DNA of 64,000 nucleotides from Silurus meridionalis (GCF_014805685.1 NC_060885.1:28921132-28985131), one strand, 5' to 3'; positions 47,291 to 59,678 are shown, numbered from the stretch's first letter. Numbers and translations: made by a program. The notes: generated by a model from the letters alone, not told the origin.

Positions 47291-47595
47291 GAAACAAAGT
47301 TTTTAACACCTGACCATAAGATTGGCTTGTGCTTCTTTTTGAACATCCTGTTCCACATGTAGTCCCCGATTTGCACTTATACTAACCTCCGTTATTCTGG
47401 GGAGATGTTCTGCTAGAATTTGGAGTGTGTTTGTGTAGATTTGTGCGAGATTCATTCATCCCCGAGGGTGTTAGTAACATGATGGAGGTGAGGTGAGGAG
47501 GCCTGGGGTGCGGTCACCGTTTACACTCATCCCAAAGGTGTTCAATAGGGTTTAGAGCTCTATAGCAGAAGATCTGGATCTTAAAGAGGGTGTTT
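47290..47595. mobile_element. MITE family A (partial)
   Basis: Shares ttattctggggagatgttct, gaggtgaggaggcctggggt and catcccaaaggtgttcaata with the 42.2 kb copy. The terminal repeats are lost. Confidence 0.65.
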
Positions 47596-47848
47596 TTTTC
47601 TTTTTTCCAAGCTTTATCTCAATGCCGTATTTATACTAAAGACAGGGTGATAAGATCGCACCGATGAAGTGCTCAATAAAGAAAAATGAGAAAACGTAAT
47701 GGAAAATAAAAGAGATGATGGTTAGCAAGACATTCGTCGAAAACTTGCAGTGAGGAGTGTCACAGTGGTCAAGAGAGGTCACCGGCATCTGCTGAACGGG
47801 AGCGGAAAAAAAATACAATCAGAAGACTTTGTCCCCTTTTTTACCATC

Positions 47849-47850
<2 letters not shown>

Positions 47851-47903
<53 letters not shown>

Positions 47904-48021
47904 TAATTACTGTCTGTGCTGATGAGGGAGGGCTTGTGGGAGGACTGGAAACTCAGCTTTGTTGATTTTTTTTTCCACCCAGCTGCATGACAATATCTAT
48001 GGTGTGAATAACCTGCCAGGA

Positions 48022-48068
<47 letters not shown>
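47851..48068. repeat. Two CA microsatellites
   Basis: CA runs at about 47852-47899 and 48024-48067. Confidence 0.95.
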
Positions 48069-48284
48069 CTGCGTCTGTGAAGATTAATGATTAAAGTGCT
48101 GTTTCATTCTCTCAGTCACGTACGTGCCTTGTTAAGGGTCATGCATTGGGAAGCGCAGAGAGCGCACAAGTGTCCTTCGGATAAAATGAAGAAGATCCAC
48201 AGACAATAGATCTCTGACTATATAAAAGCACTAAAGATCCAGACATGTTTTGCACATAAAAACTGCGAGTTGGATCAAAAAAAA

Positions 48285-48625
48285 AAAATATATATATATA
48301 TATATATAGGATTAACGGCGTCCTCAATGCTAAGAAATACAGGCAGATACTTCGGACAACGACAGCGCAAACATACAGCCAAAGTCATTAAGAACTATCT
48401 TCAGCATAATGAAGAACAAGGCACCCTGGAAACAATCCTTTTTGCGCCAAGAGAGTCTTGATATCAACAATATCGAGTCTGTTTTGGGATTACATGAAGA
48501 GTCAGAAGGATTTGAGGTGGTCTTGGTTAGTTCTCCAAGATGTTTGGAACAACCCACCGGCAGAGTTCCTTCAAAAACGGTGTATAAAAAAAAAATATTA
48601 AATTTATATAAATATATTAGGGATG
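48285..48625 (+). pseudogene. Tc1-like transposase remnant
   Basis: Frames on + spell, with shifts, ASSMLRNTGRYFGQRQRKHT, AKVIKNYLQHNEEQGTLETI, RESLDINNIESV and a C-terminal VLVSSPRCLEQPTGRVP region. This matches the same Tc1 subfamily as 23.6 kb. The middle of the enzyme is deleted. Confidence 0.75.
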
Positions 48626-48800
48626 TGTCTCTCCCTAAATGAGGCTGATGCAATTCGCATCTCGGTGCATAGCCAATGATACGGCAAATAAAAGATACAT
48701 ATGAGGCGGCTACCGATACGATACGCCCCCGTTATGGTGCAGTGCGCTCTGATTCAAAACAGTGCAATATAATGCAATGGAAAAAAATATGATGCTATGC
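48625..48800 (+). mobile_element. hAT-type MITE (pair member 2)
   Basis: Contains gatgcaattcgcatctcggt, catagccaatgatacggcaa and ggcggctaccgatacgatac. This is the inverted counterpart of 41440-41640. Confidence 0.6.
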
Positions 48801-50300
48801 AAGTCAACATAGTACAGATCGTTCACTTTGATTTCTTTGGTTCAGACAGACAGCAAATCATCCATTTACTTCAACAAAACAAGCAATAAAACCAGATGTT
48901 TTGTCTCCAGGAAGATGCAGCTCTACCTCTGCCATGTTAATCTCTATTCACAGCATGTGTATTTGGGTAATGTCCTGGATAATAAATTGTCTAAGTACTT
49001 TTTTGGATAAAGCCAAGGGCAGTTTGTTAGATCATTCCCACCTTTCTGGAATGGGGTACCGAACTCCTAGTAGTAAAACAGACATTCATTTATCTCTTCA
49101 GCTCTAAAGATTTTAGACTTAAGTTAAATAATATTCTTATATGCTGCAACCAAATTGCCTTCTGGAAACAATTAAAGATGAACTGAACTCATTCTATGTG
49201 ACTCTCAGGATTCGCCTCGATGTCCGTAGTGTCATGTGCCACATTCCCGTAGCAGCGGTGGTGCTGATAGAGCGCGCTCGAGAAACAGTTCAGCGAAGAG
49301 AAAATCAATCTTCATATCAAATATGGGTCACATTATTAAAAAAAAGGACAGCGCATCTACTAATAACTACGTGAATAAATCTATGCAAACACGCTAAAAA
49401 AATGTAATTAAATAAATGCATAGTGATACACATGCCAAACTGTTTCACACTTAAAAATTGATGCATCATCCAATTTCAAGCCGAATCCATCATCTTTGAT
49501 TATGTATGTATACATCATTACAGAAACGAATCATTACACAATGGCGTACCTACATATTCCACACTTTCTCCTTGTTTCTCCTGTCACATGAAGGTTCAAC
49601 AACCCCTGCTGAACCCTGTCCCCTTTTATTGCGACTATTCGAGCTGCAGTCGTATATATAAAAATAAAAAAATGAAAAGACTGCTCCTGCCCTTCCTCTG
49701 AAATCATGACTCATCAAAGATCAGATTAGGCATCATTTATCCTTCCCTTGATTACCATGCGTATGAAAGGACTATGAAATCCAAGAACGATGACTCGGAC
49801 CAAAACAGATTGCGTTAGCGTACTACGATCTTCGTCCGGGCGTGTGACCTGGTTATCGGAACGAGGCTGCGTGGGATGTCGGGCAACGATGGGCATGCGA
49901 TTGTGTATACGAAAGGGTTCTAAAGTATACTGGCAGGAGCTTCCTACTAACTATGCACAGAGTAGAAGGCTTGAAGCGTTTTATTCCTTTTGCAGGTCTA
50001 GAGAGACAGGCATCACTGATTCAGCTCATGCGTTTTATTTGTTTATAGTTAAATTTAATGTTGTGTTGTCAGTTGTGCAATAGAAGGGAAAAAAGGACAA
50101 CTCTTTGTCCAGGAGACTCCCTGCCAGGCGGTTTGTTTCTGGAAACAAGAACACTTGGGCATATCAGAACAACTCGCCCACCTCAGCAGGTTTATTTGGC
50201 ACGCAAGAATGAACAAAGTGGATAGTTCATCAATGTGTGTTACTTTCCTACTAGTCTTTTGTCTCTCTTTTTTTAAGATTAATTATAAAACACACTCTCG
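48801..50300. other. Non-coding intergenic DNA
   Basis: No gene or recognised repeat. Short open frames lack family signatures. Confidence 0.5.
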
Positions 50301-50301
50301 T

Positions 50302-50785
50302 TGGATAAAAGTATTGGGACACCTGACTTCAACAGCCATATGTGGTTCTTCCCCAAACTGTTACCACAAAGCTGGAGACACACAACTGCTCAGGATGTCT
50401 TTGGATATGTTTGCATGAATTCCCCTCATTCCTACTGGGAGACCCTAAATCTGTTCCAGCATGAACGTGTTCCAGCATGAACGTGTTCCAGCATGACAAT
50501 GCCCCTGTGCACAAAGCCAGCTCTGTATAGATAATTTACCTGGGTTGGATTGTAAGATCTCCTGCTATAGAGCTCTGACCTCAACCCTGACTGCACCCTA
50601 GGCCTCCTTACCTCACCTTTTTTTCTAAAAACCCTCCACGAACACACTCCAACTCTGGTAGAAGATCTTCCCAGAAGACTGGAGGTTATCATAAGAGCAA
50701 ATGGTGACTACATGTGGAATGTTTAAAAAGAAGCACATACCAACATTATAATCCAGTGTCCACAAACTTTTGCTCATATACTGTA
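50302..50785. mobile_element. MITE family A (nearly complete copy)
   Basis: Left end ggataaaagtattgggacac, right end gtgtccacaaacttttgctc. The interior has gatctcctgctatagagctc and a local 16-nt tandem triplication around 50452-50496. Confidence 0.75.
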
Positions 50786-50889
50786 TGATCGCATTCTTCT
50801 GAACTAAGTTTTCCAAATAAGTTTTGCCAGTTATGGTGGTCAGGAGGCCCTAATGGACCTCACATAGCACTTTTGAGCTGCTGGGGTAA

Positions 50890-51029
50890 AAAAAAAAAAA
50901 AAAAAAAAAAATATATGTATATATATATATCTCTATCTATTTCCAATATCTTATATACGTACGCATACGCAACATCTGCCTTAAAACCTAATGAATGTCC
51001 TTCTGAGACTGACCAGCAGCAGTCTTTTG

Positions 51030-51075
<46 letters not shown>
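50890..51075. repeat. Poly(A), TA and CT low-complexity block
   Basis: Poly(A) at 50888-50910, TA/TCTA at 50911-50940, and a CT microsatellite at 51037-51075. Confidence 0.9.
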
Positions 51076-51077
<2 letters not shown>

Positions 51078-51079
51078 CT

Positions 51080-51780
51080 CTCCAACCTACACTACCATCA
51101 CAAATCTGCTGTTTTTTTCCTGGGAATTGAATAAACACGAGGCAAAATGGCATTTACGGCCTCTCTCATCAAACCCTGGGCTCGTTTCGATGATGCACCC
51201 CTTCGTACATATAATTGTGAAACTGAAATCAATTCGAGATGATTTTCCACTCTGTTTATGGAGATGGCGGCTCATAAGCTGTAAAAGATATGATCGTAAT
51301 GAGCAATAAAACACCAGTTAGCCCAAAAAAAAAAAAAAAAACCCAGAGACCTTAGATGCCATGCTGACATGATGTACAGAGTTCACCATGAAGGAAGTAA
51401 ATGTCACAAAATATAAAAAAAAAGGACTAATCACTAGTCATATACTCACTGGACAGTTTTCTTCAGCCTGAATGGAGCAGGAGCCTGAATTTGAGTTGCA
51501 AACCCGTATTTTTTCCGAATGGAAAAACTGATTTATCCCGGGGAATCATTGGAACTCGATTACAGAGTTCGGAAGCCGTTGTTGGTTTGCTCGAAAAAAG
51601 CTAATTTCAGGTTTAGAATATCGCTCAATCTCTCACAGTATTTCATAATTTCTATACTAAACAGCTTGTGTATAACTACGGACGTGCCTCTTAATTGAAA
51701 TTTATTAATAAACATTTAAAAAAAAAACAAGCTGTCAATCATGAGACAAAGAAAAACATATATTGGAAGATCATTTACAA
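51080..51780. other. Non-coding intergenic DNA
   Basis: Nothing recognised except poly(A) at 51325-51341. Confidence 0.5.
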
Positions 51781-51781
51781 T

Positions 51782-52968
51782 CAGGGCTGCGACAACCGAT
51801 CGATCAAATCGATAATAAAATTTGTTGTCGATAACGAATGGCGTTATCGATTAGCTGGGTTGCTCAGGTGACGGTAAAATAACAGCCGCCTGTGAAAACG
51901 GCCAACAGTACCGGGTCAAACGGCAGAAGGAACAAGTGTGCGTTCCCAGTCATCCAAGGCGTGGGGGCATTTTCTATTAAACGCAACAAAGAAAAACGTA
52001 CCTGGAAGTTATGCAAAGTGGAGCTTGTGTGGCATAGAAGCACCACAGCGATGCACGTGAAAAGAAAACACACTGGTGTAGAATCTCATCATCTGAAAAT
52101 TATATAGTTCATTGATGTGCTTTTGTGTAAACTGTTTTTTAACTTCAGGACAGTCGCACTGGATCTGCTCGGTCGTGACTCGCGAGCGACATGGTGATGG
52201 ATTCGATTAAAACCGTGTAAACAAACGCTAAATCCAAAAGCAGCAAATAACAGCAGCAGTAAACGATTACATTTCTTCACATTTTTTAATCGCTGTAGTG
52301 GTCTTCAGCGAACGTTTAAGTATTTGTATGACGCATAATTTTTCCCCTTTTTTTCCCCCCATTCAAGTTTGTTAGCGTGTTGCGTTTCTCCGTTCCGTTC
52401 TCTTCTTATAGCGTTTGTCTGCTACGACAGTAACTTTTGTTTTTAAAACGTGATTTGCTGCGGCTTTACCGCGCTCAAAAACGATCGTGTATTTAATTTA
52501 TGCACATATTTAATTACTATACAACATTTAATTAGTGATATATTCTAGATGCTTCACAAATTAACTAAATGTCTGCGTATTCTTTTTAACATAAATTGTC
52601 CAAATATTGTATTATATTTCATACAGAGATTTTTGAGCGTGGTTTTCAACTTGCCCTCTGAAAATACTATAGAAATGTTTAATAACACTCACTTCTTCAC
52701 CTTGCATACGCAAATACTGTTTTTTGTTACAAAAAAAAACAACAGCATGAATTACCCCCCATGTCCTCCTCAACAAGCAGCTACTATAAACTTTAAAATG
52801 TCTACATTAAATATAGTTACACTCAATTTGTGGTTTTTGCATTTTTTTAATAATCTGAATTAAGGTTTTATATAGATATAATATGCAAAACATTTAATAA
52901 TAAATATATATATATGTGTACACGTTTTATCTGATTAATCAGCCGATTAAAAGATTATTAAAATAATT
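51782..52968 (+). mobile_element. hAT-type element with BED zinc-finger remnant
   Basis: The left end cagggctgcgacaaccgatc and a right region aatcagccgattaaaagatt with attattaaaataatt are typical of hAT ends in fish. The + frame at 51892-52107 has KCAFPVIQGVGAFSI, WKLCKVELVWHRSTTAM and HVKRKHTGVE, a BED finger (Cys pair then His pair) as found at the N-terminus of ZBED-type hAT transposases. The catalytic domain and dimerisation region are missing. Confidence 0.75.
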
Positions 52969-52969
52969 G

Positions 52970-53624
52970 TGTTTTTTGTTGGTTTTTTTTACATTCTCAA
53001 ACTTGCTTTGTAGATCTTGCACAACAAGTACGTCACTATAAATGGATAAAAACATATCAGGCATCGATCTTTGTTGAAATAAAGGAAGAACTTGTATTAT
53101 AATAAAAACACTTCAGGGTTTGTGCTATTGATGTTGGGGTGATAACACCATTGCTGATTATTTTCCTAAAACAACATACCATCCTTTTTCTTTTTTTTTC
53201 TTTTTTATAATGCTTTCTCGATTCCTGTCCCATAAAAAAAATAGCCAAAAAGACTAAACTTTTGGCGATGCCGATACTGTAAAGTAATCGCCACAGCACA
53301 TCGCATGCAGTGTTCACAGGAATGGAAATATATACGCTCCTAAAACCGGATTATTTATTTAGTTCCTGGTGTACAAGGGGCAGGAAGTAAGCATGAAAAC
53401 ATTTTTCCTATAAAGTGGCTGATCCCATCTCATGATGAGATCGAGTATGTGCTTTTTATCTGTGCCATGCAGGTGCCATCAGAGTATCATAAGCACTGAC
53501 CGTGGCTGCTTTTTGTTATTTTTGCACCCTCATCAAGTCTTTGAACAGGAAGCATCAACAAGACATGGCGTTCATCTCCCCATTTTTTACTTCTGCACTC
53601 TCTTTTTGTGCTGTTATGGATATA
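52970..53624. other. Spacer between the two hAT elements
   Basis: No gene recognised. AT-rich. Confidence 0.5.
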
Positions 53625-54236
53625 TTGAGGGCTGCAACCAACTATTATTTTGATAATCGGTTAATCGGGTAATAAAAATAAAATAAATCAATGATTAATT
53701 AGGTGACTGTTTTTTTTCTTTTGATTAAGCGGTTGATCTGACTCCTAATTATTGTATTTTTTTAAGAAACTAAACCTTTTTTTTATTATTAGATGTTTTG
53801 CCTATTATAACTACATAAAACCCTAATTCGGAGTATTGATGTATAAAACTTCTAAGTGTAATAGCTGCTACTTGAGGAGTGCATGGGGGATTTCTCCTTG
53901 AACAAATTCTCTCAGGCTGGATTGTTTCTTTAAAAAAAATAATAAATAAATAAATAAAAATTACACAAACAATAAAAACCAGCATTTGAGTAGGCGAGGT
54001 AAAGCAGTTTGTGTAAATCAACATTTGTATTGTTTTAATGATAATTACAGATGGCAAGTTGAAAGCCATGCTTTTAAAAAAATTATATAAAATGTAATAC
54101 AACACATTTTGTTCAGTTGTGAAGAGATGAGGGTTTTATCTAGTTATAATAAGCAACAAACTTTTTTTTTTTAATCCAGTTATTCTGAAAAAAAAATAAA
54201 TCAACCGATTAATTAATTTTTAAAATATCATTAGTT
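53625..54236 (-). mobile_element. Shorter hAT element of the same family, inverted
   Basis: One end is gagggctgcaaccaactatt, with ttgataatcggttaatcg. The other end in complement is caggttgcaactaatgatat. Translated on - the interior has FNLPS and, later, PPCTPQVAAI, parallel to FNLPSENT and PPCPPQQAATI on + in the element at 51.8-53.0 kb. It has therefore the same source in opposite orientation. Confidence 0.7.
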
Positions 54237-54251
54237 GCAACCTGAATATAA

Positions 54252-54255
<4 letters not shown>

Positions 54256-54320
<65 letters not shown>
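54256..54320. repeat. TA microsatellite
   Basis: About 32 TA units between a hAT end and a Tc1 remnant. Confidence 0.97.
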
Positions 54321-54322
<2 letters not shown>

Positions 54323-54324
54323 AG

Positions 54325-54852
54325 AGGATGTTTAAATATGTCTGGCACTTGAAAGAGAAGCAGTTTTGAGGCTGGTAATTCATCTGCAGCAGAGGTAGCT
54401 CTTGGTCTTCCTTGCTTTTGGAGACTGCACTTGGGGATACATTTAAAGTTCTTCAGGTTTTTTATGTTAAAGTAATAAAGAACTGTCTTTTCTCTTTACT
54501 TAACTGAGTGTGTTTTGCCATAATATGGATTTGTACAGTAGTTGTGGTGGCACTAATGATGCTGTTGACTCTGAACTCTTGACCAGGCAAAATGTGAATG
54601 AAACCCAGGTGACTACCTCGTGAATCTGATCAGAGAATGATATGAATTTGCCAAGCTGTCAAAGATAGCTGCTTTGAACACTCTAAAATGTAAAGCATAT
54701 AATGGGTTTGATTGTTTGTTTGTTTACTACAATAGTTTTTCTTTCCTAGTTTGATAGCTTGGATGTATGAATGTACAATGTTGAAAATAATAAAAAAGGA
54801 AAAAGCTCTGAAAAAAGAAAGTGTATCCAAACTTTTGACTGCCATTGTAATT
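54325..54852 (-). pseudogene. Tc1-like transposon remnant, N-terminal arm
   Basis: Reading -, the remains of the transposase N-terminus and the left arm are present (complement of gtgttttgccataatatgga and gtgactacctcgtgaatctg). It ends at ccaaacttttgactgccatt on +, typical of the Tc1 terminal repeat. It is related to 39.3-40.2 kb. Confidence 0.7.
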
Positions 54853-55965
54853 AATATATATGTATACAAAACCTTGATATTAAAAAGTTCATATTCTCAT
54901 TCATCTGCATTAACAATGTGGTCGTACAATCTCATTTGGTTTCATTACGTGTCCCAAATGACACCATAGTGCCTTCATAGGAGTCATGCATTAGTAGTAA
55001 CCTACTGCCTTCTCCACCCTATCTAGTGCACTATATTACCCAGAAAGAGCTATTTGAAATTAAGCCTGGATGTAGTCTTAGCTCGTTGGTTAGATTCACG
55101 TACATTTCCTATTACATAACGTATAGTTCATTCAGCTGAAATACATAATTTATTTGTGTTTATTTTAAATCCTTGCAAACTTATTTTAATAATGTTATGT
55201 ATTTTAGGGTTAGCACGGGCTAAGTAGCAAGGAGGCTGTTGTAGTAAAGCTATTAACAGAGCAAGTTAGCTCAGGGTATGTGCATAACTTTAAAAATGTT
55301 TTTTCGACATGTTCCATAGAGAAAAATAAACGTTTGAAACTTACCCCAATCTTGTGTTTGTTTTTTTTTTTTGCTTCCGGTTTGATGGCAATAACGGAAG
55401 CGAAGGATGTTGTTAGCTGCTTAGCTAGGTGGCTAACAGCATAGCATCCAGCATAACGTCCACAACTGTTGTTCACAAATATGTTACGCACAGAATAAAC
55501 ATTCAGGAGCCAAAATGTATAAACTATAACATGGCGTGTCTTTACGGCATTTGCCTATTGATTAATTAATAAAACTCAAAATGTAGCATCAAGCTAGCGA
55601 GTCGCCGTTTAGCTAGGTAGCTAGCGCAATGGCGTGAGACGGATAAGAAGCGAATCAAGACATCTTTACTTTAGCTGAACTGCCAATTCTTCCACCCCGA
55701 GGAAAGCCACAGCGTTTTGAGATCTAAAAGGGATGCAAATGTCGAAGATGTTCAGCTTGTGGTGGCCGCCATGATCTTTATCTCCTTAGTAAACATGCAT
55801 GTAGTCAGTAGGGGCCGCCGTTTGGTTGCTAGTCAGCTCCAAAACTACTGGCACCCTTTACTTCTTTCAAAAGAACGGGCATGAGTTCAGGTACAAGTTT
55901 ACACTAGACACAGAAATGACCACGTCTTTAAGGGCTTCCAGCATTATGAATGGGACGAGCGTTCC
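54853..55965. other. Non-coding intergenic DNA
   Basis: 54940-55060 contains gtgtcccaaatgacaccata and tagtgcactatattacccag, an inverted relative of the phrase repeated in the 28-kb array. The remainder is unrecognised; 55370-55760 is somewhat richer in CpG but has no ORF of note. Confidence 0.5.
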
Positions 55966-55966
55966 A

Positions 55967-56195
55967 TTATTCTCTCCATCCATTCATTCATTTTTCATTC
56001 ATCCTTCCGTTCATTTTGCGTTTACTCATACCTTCATTTAACATTCCATCTGTTCATTCATTTACCCATCCTTTTTTCATCAATCCATTCATGCGTTAGT
56101 TCATTCACCCATCCGATCATTTTTCATTCATTTATTCATTCAACTATTAATCTGTTTTCAGTCATTCATCCATCCATCCATTTATTTTTCATCCA
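55967..56195. repeat. Imperfect (CATT)n / (CCAT)n array
   Basis: Repeated ccattcattcatttttcatt-type units of 4-bp base period with interruptions, directly before the minisatellite. Confidence 0.85.
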
Positions 56196-56199
56196 CCTG

Positions 56200-56972
56200 T
56201 CATTGGAGATAGATGTGATCAGTGACTGTTTTTTGGAAAACAGTGGTGATTAGTCATTGGAGACAGATGTGATCAGTCACTGTTCTTTGGGAAACAGTGG
56301 TGATCAGTGATTGGTCATTGGAGACACATGTGATTAGTGACTGTTCTTTGTGAAACAGTAGTGATCAGTGATTGGTCATTGGAGACAGAGGTGATCAGTG
56401 ATTGGTCATTGGAGACATGTGATCAGTCACCATTCTTTGGGAAACAGTGGTGACCAGTGATTGGTCATTGGAGACACGTGATTAGTGACTGTTTTTTGTG
56501 AAACAGGAGTGATCAGTGATTGGTCATTGGAGACAGAGTTGACCAGTGATTGGTCATTGGAGACACATGTGATTAGTGACTGTTCTTTGGGAAACAGTGG
56601 AGATCAGTGATTGGTCATTGGAGACAGATGTGATCAGTGACTGTTCTTTGGGAAACAGAGGTGATCAGTGATTGGTCATTGGAGACAGATGTGATCAGTG
56701 ACTGTTCTTTTGGGAAACAGTGGAGATCAGTGATTGGTCATTGGAGACAGTTGTGATTAGTGACTGCTCTTTGGGAAACAGTGGTGATCAGTGATTGGTC
56801 ACTGGAGACAGATGTGGTCAGTGACTGTTCTTTGGGTAACAGTGGTGATCAGTGATTGGTCATTTGACACAGTTGTGATCAGTGATTGAGGGAATAGTGG
56901 TGATCAGTGATTGGTTATTGAGAAACAAAGGCGGTCAGTGACTGGTCATTCCTAACTTTTGTGACCAGTGGC
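56200..56972. repeat. Minisatellite with 61-bp composite unit
   Basis: Unit = half A (gtgatcagtgattggtcatt then ggagacagat) plus half B (gtgatcagtgactgttcttt then gggaaacagtg). About 12 composite units, some with deleted or repeated halves. The two halves share the first 11 bases, so the array has roughly 30-bp and 61-bp periods. Confidence 0.93.
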
Positions 56973-56974
56973 CA

Positions 56975-58508
56975 TCACTAGTTAACTCATCTTATCACTT
57001 ATGTTACAGCAGCTATAAACTGTCATTTCCTCACCAACCAGAATGTTTTTCTTTTTCATGCGGAGATGTCTAAAACCACATCTTGTCATACTATAAAGAA
57101 ACCACTTCCTCATCTGCCCTGAACACTCTCCTGTTAAAGGCATGACTGACAGTTACCAAGTGCTGGAACTAAAGACTCCTTTTATAAAAAAGTTAAAAAA
57201 GACATCTCTTTTCCAACAACTTCAACAGTTCATCAGTGTGTATACATTTGTTATAAATAGTTGTTTGAACATACAGCTCATAGCAGGTGCTCCCACACAT
57301 GTTTGTTGTTTATTCCTGGCTTTGAATGCAGGACGTCGCAAAAACCTCCAAACTCGGAAGTAAGGCGTTTTTACAAGGTGTACTTAAACGAGTGGCGTAA
57401 CATTTCTCCGAAACTAAAAATATCTCCTGCTGTAACAAAAGCACAAAGGCCAAATCAGTTCACATTGTTTTCCAGATTTCTACCCTCATGCAAGAGATCG
57501 CTATCGCAGCACGTGCACGCTGTACTTTTAAAAGCGAGCAATAAACGCGGAAAGGCTCAGGCGAGTCTATTAAAATTACACTTGATGAATGTTGAAAGGG
57601 TCAGAAGAACGTCTATTAACCAGCCCATGCAGACACTGAGCAAATATTTTCTTGCGCTGTTCTCTGTCTCATCCAGAGAGCAAATGGAAGACTGGAAGTG
57701 CTTGTATAACCGGGACCTCCATGAGTTATCACAGCACTCCATTTAAGGGCAATGGAAAAATGGACAGCTCGACAAATAAACCCTTTTAATAGGGACCAAT
57801 CCTGCCATCACATTATCTCAGCACCAAAGGATGTATGCATGTGTGTGTGTGTTCACGTGTACACGTGTGGCCCCAGCTCTTAGCCAGACTTGAGACTTTT
57901 CCATGACCTGGTCGCTTTGGCATGTGCTTTTATCTAAAGGGGATTGAGAAGTTTATCTATAAACCACTCCAGGGTCAACAGTTTGTCCCGAGAGGTCGAA
58001 TCGAAGTGTGACAGATTTAATGTCGGCTTGCATTAACAGACTAACTCTCTATTTTCCTGAAATCCCCCCAAAAAATCCTTCATGCTAAAGATGGTCGACG
58101 TCCAGCACTAACCTTACCATACATGGTGTAATAGCAAAGAGCGCAGACTAAAATCGACTTCTCATGTTACCTATTTTACATTCCGGTGCGGAGCATGAGC
58201 ATCATAAAATCATAAATAATTCGCAACGGCCAATCTCAATTATGATTATGCAAACAATACTCAGAGTGCATTTTCTGCTGTTTGCTTTCGTTCTTGCCGG
58301 ATGCCCGAAACCCTAATCGTTTGTTTCGCTCGCGCCTTCGAATCCCCGACAACCTTCGACGTGTCTGGGTGAGCGTCTCATCCCGTCTAAACAATCGTTT
58401 CATCTCTGTCGTTTCCTTTCCTTGCCACAACAGCGACTCTGCTAATGAAGTACGTGCAGAAGGCCTGAAGAATTCGCAGCACGTGCTCACTTATTCGTTT
58501 ATTCTGTT
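56975..58508. other. Non-coding, one unexplained ORF
   Basis: No recognised gene. The + frame at 57261-57746 is open for 161 codons but matches no family I know. 57835-57870 has a short TG run. Confidence 0.45.
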
Positions 58509-58509
58509 A

Positions 58510-59385
58510 AAGACACTTCAAGCCTGACGTGAGAAGTCGAGAAAGGTTTGGAAGAACTCAAAAGATCCGACTTTCAGTCACGAGGCTTTGTGTTCTATAA
58601 AAAGACGAGAAAAGGGAAGGAGGGTTGGATCTAACTTGCACTACAGACACTCATAATAATGTGGTTTCACAAGAATTCTGCAAATAGGCAAACGTTCAAG
58701 GTTTCTATAGGGAAGAAAGACCTTATGACATAACTTATACTGTCAGAGAATATTGAGCTGTACTGATACACTAGGATATAAGACACTTTCAGCCTGAGGT
58801 GAGAAGTTCAGAAAGGTTTGGAAGAACTTGAAAGATCTGACATTCAGTCATAAGGCTTCCTGTTCTAGAAAGGAAAAAAGAAATGAAGGAGGGTTGGATG
58901 GAACTTGAAGGTCCACATAATAATATAGGGTAACGTTTAAGGTTTCTATAAGAATGTTTAAATACAAAAAGTTCTAAGGTTTTACCAAGGAATCATCAAG
59001 AGGTTTATATCATATGGAACCTTGCATTACTTACCAGCTTTCTCTCAGGTCAATAGATGCATTACTTAAATATGGAAATTTCTTTATAGTATCACACCTT
59101 ATACTGTTAGAGAACATTAAGTTGTACTGATAGACTGTGATATGGTAACACTTCCAGCCTGAGGTGAGAAGTTGAGAATGGATTGAAAGAACCCAAAAGA
59201 TCCAGATTTCAGTCACAAGGCTATGTGTTCTAGAAAAGATGAAAGAAATGAAGAAGGGTTGGATCTATTCTTGCGAATAGGCAAACAATTTGTAAGGTTT
59301 TACCTAAGAATCTTCATGACTTCTACATGAACCTTGCGTTACTTTTGAACAACTGGATTTCTCTCAAGTGGATGCATTATTTTTT
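58510..59385. repeat. Three-copy local tandem array, unit about 270-365 bp
   Basis: The phrase agcctgacgtgagaagtcga, or agcctgaggtgagaagtt, followed by gaaaggtttggaagaac and gaaggagggttggat, recurs starting at 58511, 58780 and 59144. Copies 2 and 3 also share tgtactgatagactgtgata-type and gcattactta-type segments. Copies are clearly diverged. Confidence 0.85.
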
Positions 59386-59675
59386 ATGCCATAGTTTTGA
59401 TTTATGATGTCATAAAAAAAAAATTTCAACCTCCTCAAAGCAAGTTTTTCTGACCAAAATATCTTGACATCTGGGACAAAATACTTTTATGTGTGACTTT
59501 TGTAGTTTTTTTTGTTTGTTGTGTAAATAGAACGTGTGTGTGAATGTTGTGTCTTTTTCAGGGACATGTGCACATGTTTGTGAGGATGAGGATATGGACT
59601 GTTTTAAACCCACGCAGCATGAACTCACGAGGATGTGGACAGTCCGTGTGGTTTCAGAGACATATGGACACAAAG

Positions 59676-59678
<3 letters not shown>

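Noticed and set aside
56200..56972. Minisatellite as a CRISPR array
   Set aside because: There are no unique spacers: both halves of the unit repeat, and the genome is vertebrate.
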